From positions 1 through 12,308 of the forward strand of contig QHTP01000015.1 in the NCBI GenBank assembly GCA_003220855.1: a stretch of 12,308 bases of DNA. Direction: 5' to 3'. The notes under the pieces are model-generated. The model was not told where the DNA came from. It was given only the letters and a program-made list of their open reading frames with translations, and ran no database searches. Both the position numbers and the translations under genes were made by a program. This DNA comes from Gemmatimonadota bacterium. GTDB lineage: Bacteria > Gemmatimonadota > Gemmatimonadetes > Gemmatimonadales > GWC2-71-9. Shown here one piece after another: positions 6,164 through 12,308 of this stretch. How positions within the stretch are numbered: the first letter of the stretch is position 1; each line of letters begins with the position of its first letter.

Positions 6164-6757
6164 CTACCGGATCTCCGGGCCGCCCCGGCGATTGTCAACC
6201 ACGAACCGATCGCGCGCCGGCATGACTACGCGGGGGAGGGTCTGGGCGTTCATCACCGCGGTGTCGGTGATGATTTCGTTCCGCCACAGGAGAAACGCGA
6301 CCAGCCCGTACACCTCGTCCGGCGTGAGGGAGCCCGGGGCGGCGAGCGGCATCGCGCGATTCAGGTAATCGTACAACGTCGTCGCATAGGGCCAGTAATT
6401 GCCGACCGTCTTCACGAAGCGCGGGTCGCGGCCAAACGGGAAGCCTTGCCGGGGCTCGCGACCGACCAGCCGGTCGAACGGGCCCTCCACGCCCGTCCTG
6501 CCGTGACACGCCGCGCACTTGCGCCGGTAGACGTCGGCGCCTTGCGACGCCGTGCCGCTTCCGGGCGGCAGACCGGTTCCATCGGGCATGACGTCCACGT
6601 CCCACGCCCGGATCTCCTGCGTCGTCGCCGCCCTCCCGAAGCCGAGTCTCGCAGGCGCAGCTGAGCTCGCTCCAGACCGGTCAGCGCGCCCGCAGCCGGC
6701 CCCGCCTCCGCCTGCGTTCATCAGGGCGAGCACCAGCATCGCAGCTGTCGATCGCAC
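6164..6757 (-). CDS. SoxD/SorB-like monoheme cytochrome c
   Basis: A periplasmic or lipid-anchored cytochrome c of 197 residues. GTG 6757 is preferred because GGAGGA (6769-6764) lies six bases upstream; GTG 6763 would leave no spacer. A hydrophobic segment AAMLVLALMNAG leads to Cys near residue 22 in a Gly-rich, lipobox-like context. The heme site is CAACH (81-85). The pre-heme block IRAWDVDVMPDGTGLPPGSG and post-heme TVGNYWPYATTLYDYLNRAMP, with a probable axial Met near 136, then LTPDEVYGLVAFLLWRNEI, closely resemble the cytochrome subunits of sulfite dehydrogenases (SoxD, SorB). Those pass electrons from a molybdenum enzyme; none is present here, so the donor is unknown. It is the first gene of the minus-strand set with the dsbA-like gene and waaA, and diverges from the heptaheme cytochrome. 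Confidence 0.85.
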   Translation of the reverse strand: MRSTAAMLVLALMNAGGGGAGCGRADRSGASSAAPARLGFGRAATTQEIRAWDVDVMPDGTGLPPGSGTASQGADVYRRKCAACHGRTGVEGPFDRLVGREPRQGFPFGRDPRFVKTVGNYWPYATTLYDYLNRAMPLAAPGSLTPDEVYGLVAFLLWRNEIITDTAVMNAQTLPRVVMPARDRFVVDNRRGGPEIR

Positions 6758-6769
6758 GCTCACTCCTCC

Positions 6770-6799
6770 GGGCCGTTGCGGCCCCCGTCATCGGGCCGC
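6770..6799. promoter_or_regulatory. divergent promoter region with nested inverted repeats
   Basis: The 55 bases between the divergent starts at 6757 and 6813 hold GGGCCG (6770-6775) with CGGCCC (6779-6784) around a TTG loop, and GCGGCCC (6778-6784) with GGGCCGC (6793-6799) around an eight-base spacer. The middle arm can pair with either side. Such an arrangement can be an operator dyad serving both genes, or mutually exclusive RNA hairpins. The repeats are seen directly; a regulatory role is inferred, and GC richness makes chance pairing likelier. Confidence 0.35.
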
Positions 6800-6812
6800 A
6801 GCTTGAACGTAT

Positions 6813-7976
6813 ATGCCTCGCGTGCTTCTTGCCTTGGTCGTGTCGACGCTCGGAGGGGGTACGCCGTCTCATCCTGCGACCAAACCCCCGGAAGTCAGAT
6901 CGTGCCAGCCCTGCCACCAAAGGATCGTCGCGACCTTCCTTGAGACCGCTCACTTCCGGACCTCCGCGGAGGCAACGGCTCGATCGGTCAGGGCGCGCTT
7001 CTCCGAAGGGCACAACGTGCTGCGGACCGGGGCGGCAGGCATCTATTTCCGAATGGACCGGCGGAACGATGTCTTCTATCAGACCGGCGTGGACTCGGGC
7101 AAGGGAACATCACACGCGGAGCGCATCGATATCGTGATCGGATCTGGGAGGCGAGGGCAGTCGTATCTCTATTGGAGAAATGGACTGCTGTTCGAACTGC
7201 CGGTTTCATATCTGACCGGAATCGGACGCTGGATCAACAGTCCCGGATACCCGGATGGTCAGATCGACTTCGGACGGCTGATCGTCCCGCGATGCCTGGA
7301 ATGCCACAGCACGTCGTTCACACTGCGAACGGATCGTGGCGCGGTGCGCTACTCCCGCCCGTACGTGCTCGGCCTCTCCTGTGAAAAATGCCACGGGGAC
7401 GCTCGAGCACACGTCAGCTATCAGTCGGCCCACCCGGCGGACACGGCGGGAAAGTACATTCTCAATCCCGCGCGCTTTTCCCGAGATCGCCAGGTGGACA
7501 ATTGCGCGTTGTGCCATTCCGGAGAGCGGGACCCCAGAAGGCCGCCGTTCTCGTACCGACCGGGCGAGAAGCTCGACGACTATCTCGTTCGTCCATCGGC
7601 CCAGGACGTTCCGATCCCGGACGTCCACGGCAATCAGGTCGAGCTGTTGCGCCGCAGCAGGTGTTTTCGCGCCCGCCCGGACCTGTCGTGCTCGACCTGC
7701 CACGACGTGCACCAACCGCAACGAGACCTGGGCTGGTTCGCGCAGAAGTGTCTCGCGTGTCATGAGACCCACCAGCATCCGATGGCCGACCAGCTGGGCG
7801 AGCGATTGATCGGGTGGTGCATCGACTGCCACATGCCCAACCGCAAGTCCAAGGCTCTCGAGATCAACACCCCCACCCAGCGGGTCGCGCTTCGGTTCCG
7901 CGCCCACGCGATTGGGATCTACCCCGAGGCCGCCGCGGCGGTGCTCAAGTCACATGGGGTCGAGCCGCCCCGCTAG
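6813..7976 (+). CDS. heptaheme c-type cytochrome (c554-like multiheme family)
   Basis: An exported 387-residue multiheme cytochrome, likely an electron carrier or reductase in the periplasm or at the outer membrane. ATG 6813 is the first possible start, since an in-frame TGA lies at 6804-6806; no Shine-Dalgarno is visible. A short hydrophobic leader, RVLLALVVSTLGGG, follows. Seven CxxCH sites occur at residues 31 (CQPCH), 161, 190, 231, 293, 313 and 336 (CIDCH). Extra His residues in ETAHF, SEGHN, SAHPAD, DVHGN and THQHP could be distal ligands. The motifs GQSYLYWRNGLLFELPVSY, RCLECH, SRCFRARPDLSCSTCHDVH and CIDCHMP match the cytochrome half of proteins that in Acidobacteriota and Planctomycetota usually continue into TPRs. 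Here the protein ends after the heme part and the TPR protein is a separate gene 53 bases on. GC content is lower than in the neighbours for much of its first half. Confidence 0.9.
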   Translation: MPRVLLALVVSTLGGGTPSHPATKPPEVRSCQPCHQRIVATFLETAHFRTSAEATARSVRARFSEGHNVLRTGAAGIYFRMDRRNDVFYQTGVDSGKGTSHAERIDIVIGSGRRGQSYLYWRNGLLFELPVSYLTGIGRWINSPGYPDGQIDFGRLIVPRCLECHSTSFTLRTDRGAVRYSRPYVLGLSCEKCHGDARAHVSYQSAHPADTAGKYILNPARFSRDRQVDNCALCHSGERDPRRPPFSYRPGEKLDDYLVRPSAQDVPIPDVHGNQVELLRRSRCFRARPDLSCSTCHDVHQPQRDLGWFAQKCLACHETHQHPMADQLGERLIGWCIDCHMPNRKSKALEINTPTQRVALRFRAHAIGIYPEAAAAVLKSHGVEPPR

Positions 7977-8029
7977 CCTACCGCACTGGCCGGCGTGCCC
8001 TACATTCGTGGCTGGAGGATCGTGACGAC

Positions 8030-9598
8030 ATGAAACGCCTGAGCGTGAGGTGGTTCTGGATCGCGCCGACGTGCCTGGTGGCGGCCATGCTGTCGGCGCA
8101 GGCGCAGCGCCTCGGGACGATTGATTTTCCCACGTCGGGCCCTCCCGCCGCTCAGGCCTCGTTCATCCGCGGCGTGCTTCTGCTGCACAGCTTCGAGTAC
8201 CAGGACGCCGCGCGCGCCTTCCGGGAGGCACAGGGCATCGATCCCGGGTTCGCCCTGGCGTATTGGGGCGAGGCGCTGACGTACACCCATCCCCTCTGGG
8301 ACGAGCAAGACGTGAACGCCGCGCGCGCGAGCCTGCTTCGTCTGGGCCCGACGCGCGAGACCCGGCGCGCCCAAGCTCCCACGCCCCGGGAGCGAGCGTA
8401 TCTGGATGCCGTCGAGATCCTGTACGGCGACGGTCCCAAGGCCAGGCGCGACACGGCCTACTCGCGCGCCATGGAGCGCCTGGTGGCGCGCTTCCCGGCC
8501 GACCGCGAGGCACAGGTATTCTACGCGGCATCGCTCCTGGGCTTGAGTCAGGGTGTGCGGAACATTCCGACGTACCTGAAGGCTGCGGCCATCGTCGCGC
8601 CGGTGTTCCGCGACAATCCGGACCACCCGGGCGCCGCGCACCTGCTGATCCACTGCTACGACGACCCGGTCCACGCGCCGCTCGGTCTGGCCGCGGCCCG
8701 CGCGTACGCCAAGATCGCTCCCGACGCCGCACACGCACATCACATGACCACCCACATCTTCGTCGCCTTGGGGATGTGGGATGAGGTGGTCTCGCAAAAC
8801 GAGCTCGCATCCGGTCGCGATCCCGCCACCTGGGCTCCCGACCACTACACCCAATGGCTCGGATACGGCTACCTGGAGCAGGGCCGGTACCGAGAGGCGC
8901 TGCGACATCTCGAGCGGATGCGCGAAAACGTGGACCAGGGCCGCCGGGGTCGTGCCGTGCTCGCGCAGATGCGCGCCGAATACGTCGTGAACACCGAGCA
9001 ATGGGACAGCCCGTCCCTGCAATGGAACATCGACCTCAGCGGAGTACGGGCGCGCGACGCGGCGGTGGACGCGTTCGTCGCCGGGCTCGCTGCGCTGAAA
9101 GGCGGCGACCGTGCCGCGGCTGGCCGGTTCCTCGCCGATCTTGCCGCGATAACTCGCAACCGTGCCCCCGTCGCGGCGGGCCAGGAACGAGACCAGGTCC
9201 CCGCCATTCTCGAGAAGGAGCTCCAGGCGCTGCTGCGTCAGGCCGAGGGGGCCGCGGGCGACGCGGTGGCGCTCATGCGCCAGGCGACGGCGCTGGAAGA
9301 TGCCATGCCCATGGAGTTCGGGCCACCGGCGGACGTGAAGCCGGCGCATGAGCTGTTCGGGGAGATCTTGCTCCAGGCGGGCCGTCCCCAGGAAGCGCAG
9401 CGCGAGTTTGCGCGTGAACTGCAGCTCGCGCCGAAGCGCGCCCTGTCGCTGCGCGGCCTGGGCCGGGCGACCGCAGCCGCGGGGGACGCGACAACGGCGG
9501 CCCGATCGTATGCCGAGTTGCGGGCGATTTGGCATCGCGCCGATCCTGATCGTCCCGAGCTTGCGGAAGCGGCGCGATTCCTGGCCGCGCGGCCGTAA
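8030..9598 (+). CDS. exported TPR protein with histidine-rich core
   Basis: A 522-residue periplasmic or surface tetratricopeptide-repeat protein. ATG 8030 was chosen because it begins a signal peptide (MKRLSVR, hydrophobic WFWIAPTCLVAAML, AQA|Q) and GGAGG lies at 8014-8018. TPR-like helix pairs appear near 46-80 (FIRGVLLLHSFEYQDAARAF...ALAYWGEAL), near 270-300 (YTQWLGYGYLEQGRYREALRHL) and near 437-500 (ELFGEILLQAGRPQEAQREF, LGRATAAAGDATTAARSY). Between residues 199 and 242 lies a block HPGAAHLLIHCYDDPVHAP...HAHHMTTHIFVALGMW with eight His and two Asp; I recognise this block as conserved in a family of TPR proteins of unknown function, and it looks like a metal or heme site. It follows the heptaheme cytochrome by 53 bases with its own ribosome site. 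It probably acts as a partner or scaffold; no enzyme activity can be assigned. Confidence 0.85.
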   Translation: MKRLSVRWFWIAPTCLVAAMLSAQAQRLGTIDFPTSGPPAAQASFIRGVLLLHSFEYQDAARAFREAQGIDPGFALAYWGEALTYTHPLWDEQDVNAARASLLRLGPTRETRRAQAPTPRERAYLDAVEILYGDGPKARRDTAYSRAMERLVARFPADREAQVFYAASLLGLSQGVRNIPTYLKAAAIVAPVFRDNPDHPGAAHLLIHCYDDPVHAPLGLAAARAYAKIAPDAAHAHHMTTHIFVALGMWDEVVSQNELASGRDPATWAPDHYTQWLGYGYLEQGRYREALRHLERMRENVDQGRRGRAVLAQMRAEYVVNTEQWDSPSLQWNIDLSGVRARDAAVDAFVAGLAALKGGDRAAAGRFLADLAAITRNRAPVAAGQERDQVPAILEKELQALLRQAEGAAGDAVALMRQATALEDAMPMEFGPPADVKPAHELFGEILLQAGRPQEAQREFARELQLAPKRALSLRGLGRATAAAGDATTAARSYAELRAIWHRADPDRPELAEAARFLAARP

Positions 9599-9602
9599 CG
9601 CG

Positions 9603-11558
9603 CTACTGGGGTCGGCCCGGCTCCACCACGTCCAACACCTTGCCGGCGGGGATCGGGCCGGGAACCGTCTGAAGCTGCCCTGACGGCCAGCGCACTTCGA
9701 GCGAGGCCGCGTGGTCGGCGGCCGCCAGGCCGAAATAGAGCGGCAAGTCGCTCTGAGACAGATAGCCCGACTTTCCGTCCATCACCTTGAGTATCCGCCG
9801 GTCGTCCGGCAGGACCACGGTCACGCGTGCGCCGAGCCCTTCTCGGTTTGAGGCGGTGCCGCGCAGCCGCACCTCGAGGAAGTGAATGCGGCGCCGCTGG
9901 GCGAGGTCGCTGATCAAGATTTGGGGCCGCGCATTGAACTCGTTCGTCACGATGTCGAGGTCGCCGTCGCCGTCCAGGTCGAGCAGGACGGCGGAGCGAG
10001 AACCCCGCGACGCTATCATGGTGAGGCGTCCGGCGGCATCGAACCGACACCCCGCTTCGGCCCCTCCGGGCTCCCTGCACGCCGCGCAAAAGAACTGCCA
10101 GCGGTCCGCTCCGTTGCAGTCGAGCGTGAACCAGACCTGATCGGTGACGCCGTGGGCGCGCGGCTCGACGCCGAGCAGGAATTCGCTGGGGAGGAAGTGT
10201 CGCCCTGCGTCGTTCAGGAGCACGGAGTTGATCCCGTAGCGATGGGGGAAGTTCATCCCCGCGGCGATGAAGATGTCGTCCCAGCCGTCGGCGTTGAGGT
10301 CGTCGACGCTCGGCCCCCACGGCCAATAGGTCTCGACGCCCACCGTGTCCGAGACCTCCTCGAAGCGGCCGCCGCCGCGGTTCGCGAACAGCGCGTTGCC
10401 GAAAATGAACTGGGCTTTCCCGTTGGGAAAAAAGTCCGCGGGCGCCGGGGCGGAATCGGCCTTGCGGGTCTCGGCCGCCCAGTCGCCGGGCGGGACGTTG
10501 ACCCACATGTCGGAATGCATGTCGGTGACCAGGAGGTCGACGCGCCCGTCGCCGTCGAAGTCGAACGCCTTGACGCCCATCGCGCCCCAGGGTGTCTTGG
10601 GGAAGTATTCGCGGGTCGCGTCGCGAAACCGTTTTCCGCCCTGGTTGAGCCACAGGTGGTTCTCACCCTGCATGTTCAGGATGTACAGGTCGGGCAGCCC
10701 GTCGTCGTTCACGTCGATCACGGTGGCGTCGCCGCTCCAGCTGCGGTCGACCAGGCCGACCTCGCGCGTCACGTCCTTGAACCGGCCGCCACCGAGGTTG
10801 TGATACAGGATGCTCGCTTCGGCGCGGTCCGGGTGGGTATGGCCGTGGAACGCGTCCGGCAAGCCCACGTAGTAGCCACCCGGCCCCTTTTCATTGCTCG
10901 TGTAGACGCCGACGTTGGTCACGAACAGGTCGACCAGGCCATCGCCGTCGTAGTCGAAGAACACTGCCCCGGACGAATGCCCCACGTACCCGACGCCGGC
11001 CTGCGCAGTGATGTCGCGGAACTTGCCCCCGCCGAGGTTCCGGAATAAACGGTTGCCGTGCCGCACCGTGGTCACGAACAGGTCGGGTAGCCCGTCGTTA
11101 TCGATGTCGGCGAAGGCGCACGCCGCGGCGACCGCGTCCGGCATCTCGAGTCCGGCCGCAGCGGTGATGTTCACGAACCGGCCACCACCCACGTTCTTCC
11201 AGAGCTTGCTCGTGCCGAGCTGCGTGACGAAGTAAAGGTCGGGCAGCCCGTCGCCATCCACGTCGGCGGCGCACACGCCTGTGCCGTGGTCGTAATGGAC
11301 TTTCTTGTAGGCCTTGCCGGCGTCGTCGACGATGCGGTTTTGGAACGTGATGCCGCTCGCCTCGAGCCGGTCCGTGAACTGGAAGTCGTGAAATACGGGG
11401 GAGCGCTCGGCCTGCTCGACTTCCTGTCGGGCTCGCGCGAGCAGCCACGGGGGCCCCGCGGTTGCGACTGGTTGGCGACGACGGGCGCGGCACGACGCGA
11501 GAGCGACGAGGGCGCACGTCAGCAGGGCGGCTGGCCGGGCGACGCGGTGGCGGGTCAT
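9603..11558 (-). CDS. CRTAC1-family lipoprotein: FG-GAP propeller plus ASPIC/UnbV domain
   Basis: A 651-residue exported protein. The signal sequence ends in a good lipobox, VALASC (Cys23), so it is probably membrane-anchored. Seven Ca-binding FG-GAP/VCBS loops of the DxDxDGxxD type begin near residues 99, 151, 202, 282, 333, 420 and 527 (DVDGDGLPDLY, DIDNDGLPDLF and so on), consistent with a seven-bladed beta-propeller. The C-terminus is an ASPIC/UnbV domain: NREGLGARVTVVL, SGYLSQSDLPLYFGL and the hallmark VRWPSGQLQ (622-630). Between the sixth and seventh loops a segment carries Cys481, 491, 494 and 504. Family members are extracellular and often lie by cytochrome or TPR genes; their biochemical role is unclear. 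The stop is four bases from the convergent TPR gene's stop. ATG 11558 has a weak ribosome site. Confidence 0.92.
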   Translation of the reverse strand: MTRHRVARPAALLTCALVALASCRARRRQPVATAGPPWLLARARQEVEQAERSPVFHDFQFTDRLEASGITFQNRIVDDAGKAYKKVHYDHGTGVCAADVDGDGLPDLYFVTQLGTSKLWKNVGGGRFVNITAAAGLEMPDAVAAACAFADIDNDGLPDLFVTTVRHGNRLFRNLGGGKFRDITAQAGVGYVGHSSGAVFFDYDGDGLVDLFVTNVGVYTSNEKGPGGYYVGLPDAFHGHTHPDRAEASILYHNLGGGRFKDVTREVGLVDRSWSGDATVIDVNDDGLPDLYILNMQGENHLWLNQGGKRFRDATREYFPKTPWGAMGVKAFDFDGDGRVDLLVTDMHSDMWVNVPPGDWAAETRKADSAPAPADFFPNGKAQFIFGNALFANRGGGRFEEVSDTVGVETYWPWGPSVDDLNADGWDDIFIAAGMNFPHRYGINSVLLNDAGRHFLPSEFLLGVEPRAHGVTDQVWFTLDCNGADRWQFFCAACREPGGAEAGCRFDAAGRLTMIASRGSRSAVLLDLDGDGDLDIVTNEFNARPQILISDLAQRRRIHFLEVRLRGTASNREGLGARVTVVLPDDRRILKVMDGKSGYLSQSDLPLYFGLAAADHAASLEVRWPSGQLQTVPGPIPAGKVLDVVEPGRPQ

Positions 11559-11609
11559 GCCGCCTAAGCTAATTGAGGGGTGGAGTGTGCGTCGCCCGCC
11601 GGGCTCAGG

Positions 11610-12308
11610 TCACGGTGACGACTTGGTCCAGATCGCGATGACGCCGCAGCCGGAGTTGCTCCCCTCAAACTCGCCTGGCGTCTCCGACGAGCCTCGGTAA
11701 ATCTCCACGCCCTTCACGTCCCGCGGGGGGGTGAGGCGAGCAAAATAGGCCGACGACTCCCTGCCGTCGAGGTAATACTGCGGATAGCATCCCGGTGGCG
11801 AGCGGACCATCTTCGCGGTGCAATCGTTCGACAGACACACCTGCTCCACGCCTCGTACGGTCACCAGCACGTCCACCAGCGAGGTGACACCGCTCCGCTC
11901 GATTTGCTCCTGCGTGAGGAAATGACCCATCCCGCTGTGGCGACGCCGATCGAAGTCGGCAAAGCGGCGTTCGGCGAGGGGTGTTCTTCCCTTGACCACG
12001 ACCTCGGGAAGCTCGACGGGAAGGGGGTCCAGCTCGAAGTCGTGCCTCAGCAGGTGCCGCGCCTCGATCGTGGCGAGCCAGGTCACGGGGGTGTACCCGA
12101 CGGCGTGGACCTCGAGGGCGTACGTGCCGGGCGTCAGGGCTGAGAGGGCGAAGCGCCCTGACGAGTCCGTGGTTGCGGTCGCGGGAGTGCCGAGCACGAC
12201 CACTTGACCGGCGTGGATCGGCTCGTGGCTATGACGGTCGACGACCTGGCCGGCGAGGCCCGTGGAATCGGGGCTTGGGGCTGCACTGTCCCGCTGAGCC
12301 AAGGCGGG
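11610..12308 (-). CDS. carboxypeptidase-regulatory plus TonB-plug protein, 5' end outside window
   Basis: Frame remains open to the right edge, where codons read P-A-L-A-Q-R-D-S, the end of a signal peptide with cleavage after ALA; the true start is therefore just outside, and the in-frame TTG at 12302 is not it. The first domain (about 90 residues: GLAGQVVDRHSHEPIHAGQV, TDSSGRFALSALTPGTYALE) is a carboxypeptidase regulatory-like beta-sandwich. After VVVKGRTPL comes a plug-like region: FLTQEQIERSGVTSLVDVL, YYLDGRE, VKGVEIYRG, and a final GCGVIAIWTK. The protein stops where a TonB-dependent receptor would begin its barrel, so it is a free-standing plug. Four Cys around VCLSNDC, GC and GCG suggest disulfides. 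It is upstream of the CRTAC1 gene on the same strand, 51 bases apart. It may bind a partner at the outer membrane; its role is unknown. Confidence 0.88.
   Translation of the reverse strand, partial: PALAQRDSAAPSPDSTGLAGQVVDRHSHEPIHAGQVVVLGTPATATTDSSGRFALSALTPGTYALEVHAVGYTPVTWLATIEARHLLRHDFELDPLPVELPEVVVKGRTPLAERRFADFDRRRHSGMGHFLTQEQIERSGVTSLVDVLVTVRGVEQVCLSNDCTAKMVRSPPGCYPQYYLDGRESSAYFARLTPPRDVKGVEIYRGSSETPGEFEGSNSGCGVIAIWTKSSP

Noticed and set aside
5696..6664. 322-codon plus-strand frame over the dsbA-like and cytochrome genes
   Set aside because: The opposite strand has CPYC and CAACH proteins with signal peptides; the plus frame has no such features.
10077..10088. CAAC in the CRTAC1 protein as a heme-binding site
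   Set aside because: No His follows the second Cys, so it is not a CxxCH motif.
9238..10653. 471-codon minus-strand frame spanning the TPR gene end and the CRTAC1 gene
   Set aside because: It is a +1/-1 shadow of the CRTAC1 frame with Arg-rich content, and it runs antisense to the TPR gene.
12300..12302. TTG as start of the plug protein
   Set aside because: Codons before it continue open to the edge and read as the end of a signal peptide (PALA).
1..12308. Mobile elements, CRISPR array, tRNA or rRNA genes, phage defence genes
   Set aside because: No transposase or integrase motifs, no spaced direct repeats, no cloverleaf or rRNA-like sequence was found on either strand.

Overview
The window is GC-rich DNA from a Gram-negative bacterium. 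An LPS-core enzyme (Kdo transferase), several outer-membrane beta-barrel proteins, lipoproteins, a TonB-plug protein and periplasmic c-type cytochromes all point to a diderm cell. The family mix fits Gemmatimonadota best: a stand-alone carboxypeptidase-regulatory/plug protein ending in a GCGVIAIWTK-like motif, small beta-barrels with minimal signal peptides, a Kdo transferase with a divergent motif, and a CRTAC1 protein beside a multiheme cytochrome. Acidobacteriota is the main alternative. The phylum is inferred from protein style, not from a marker comparison.

Left part, plus strand (1-4155): the 3' part of atpD (its start lies off the left edge) and atpC for a short epsilon subunit. Three small exported beta-barrel proteins follow (1729-3705), the second and third sharing a mature N-terminal motif, and then a small Bor-like lipoprotein (3787-4155). 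Two of the barrel genes have leader hairpins whose 3' arms contain the Shine-Dalgarno sequence. A near-perfect hairpin fills the gap to the next, convergent, gene.

Middle part, minus strand (6757 down to 4197): an apparent operon of a SoxD/SorB-like monoheme cytochrome c, a DsbA-like CPYC thioredoxin-fold protein and waaA. The last two overlap by one base (TGATG). A short divergent promoter region with nested inverted repeats (6770-6799) separates this operon from the right-hand part.

Right part: on the plus strand, a heptaheme c-type cytochrome (6813-7976) and an exported TPR protein with a dense histidine block (8030-9598). Converging on them from the minus strand are a plug-domain protein (11610 to beyond the right edge) and a lipoprotein with a seven-motif FG-GAP propeller plus an ASPIC/UnbV domain (9603-11558). 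These four, with the SoxD-like cytochrome across the divergent promoter, look like an envelope-localised redox or surface module. Multiheme cytochrome, TPR and CRTAC1 families recur together in Acidobacteriota and Planctomycetota, but their joint function is not known to me. I see no mobile element, CRISPR array, tRNA or rRNA, and no gene-free stretch over 300 bases.
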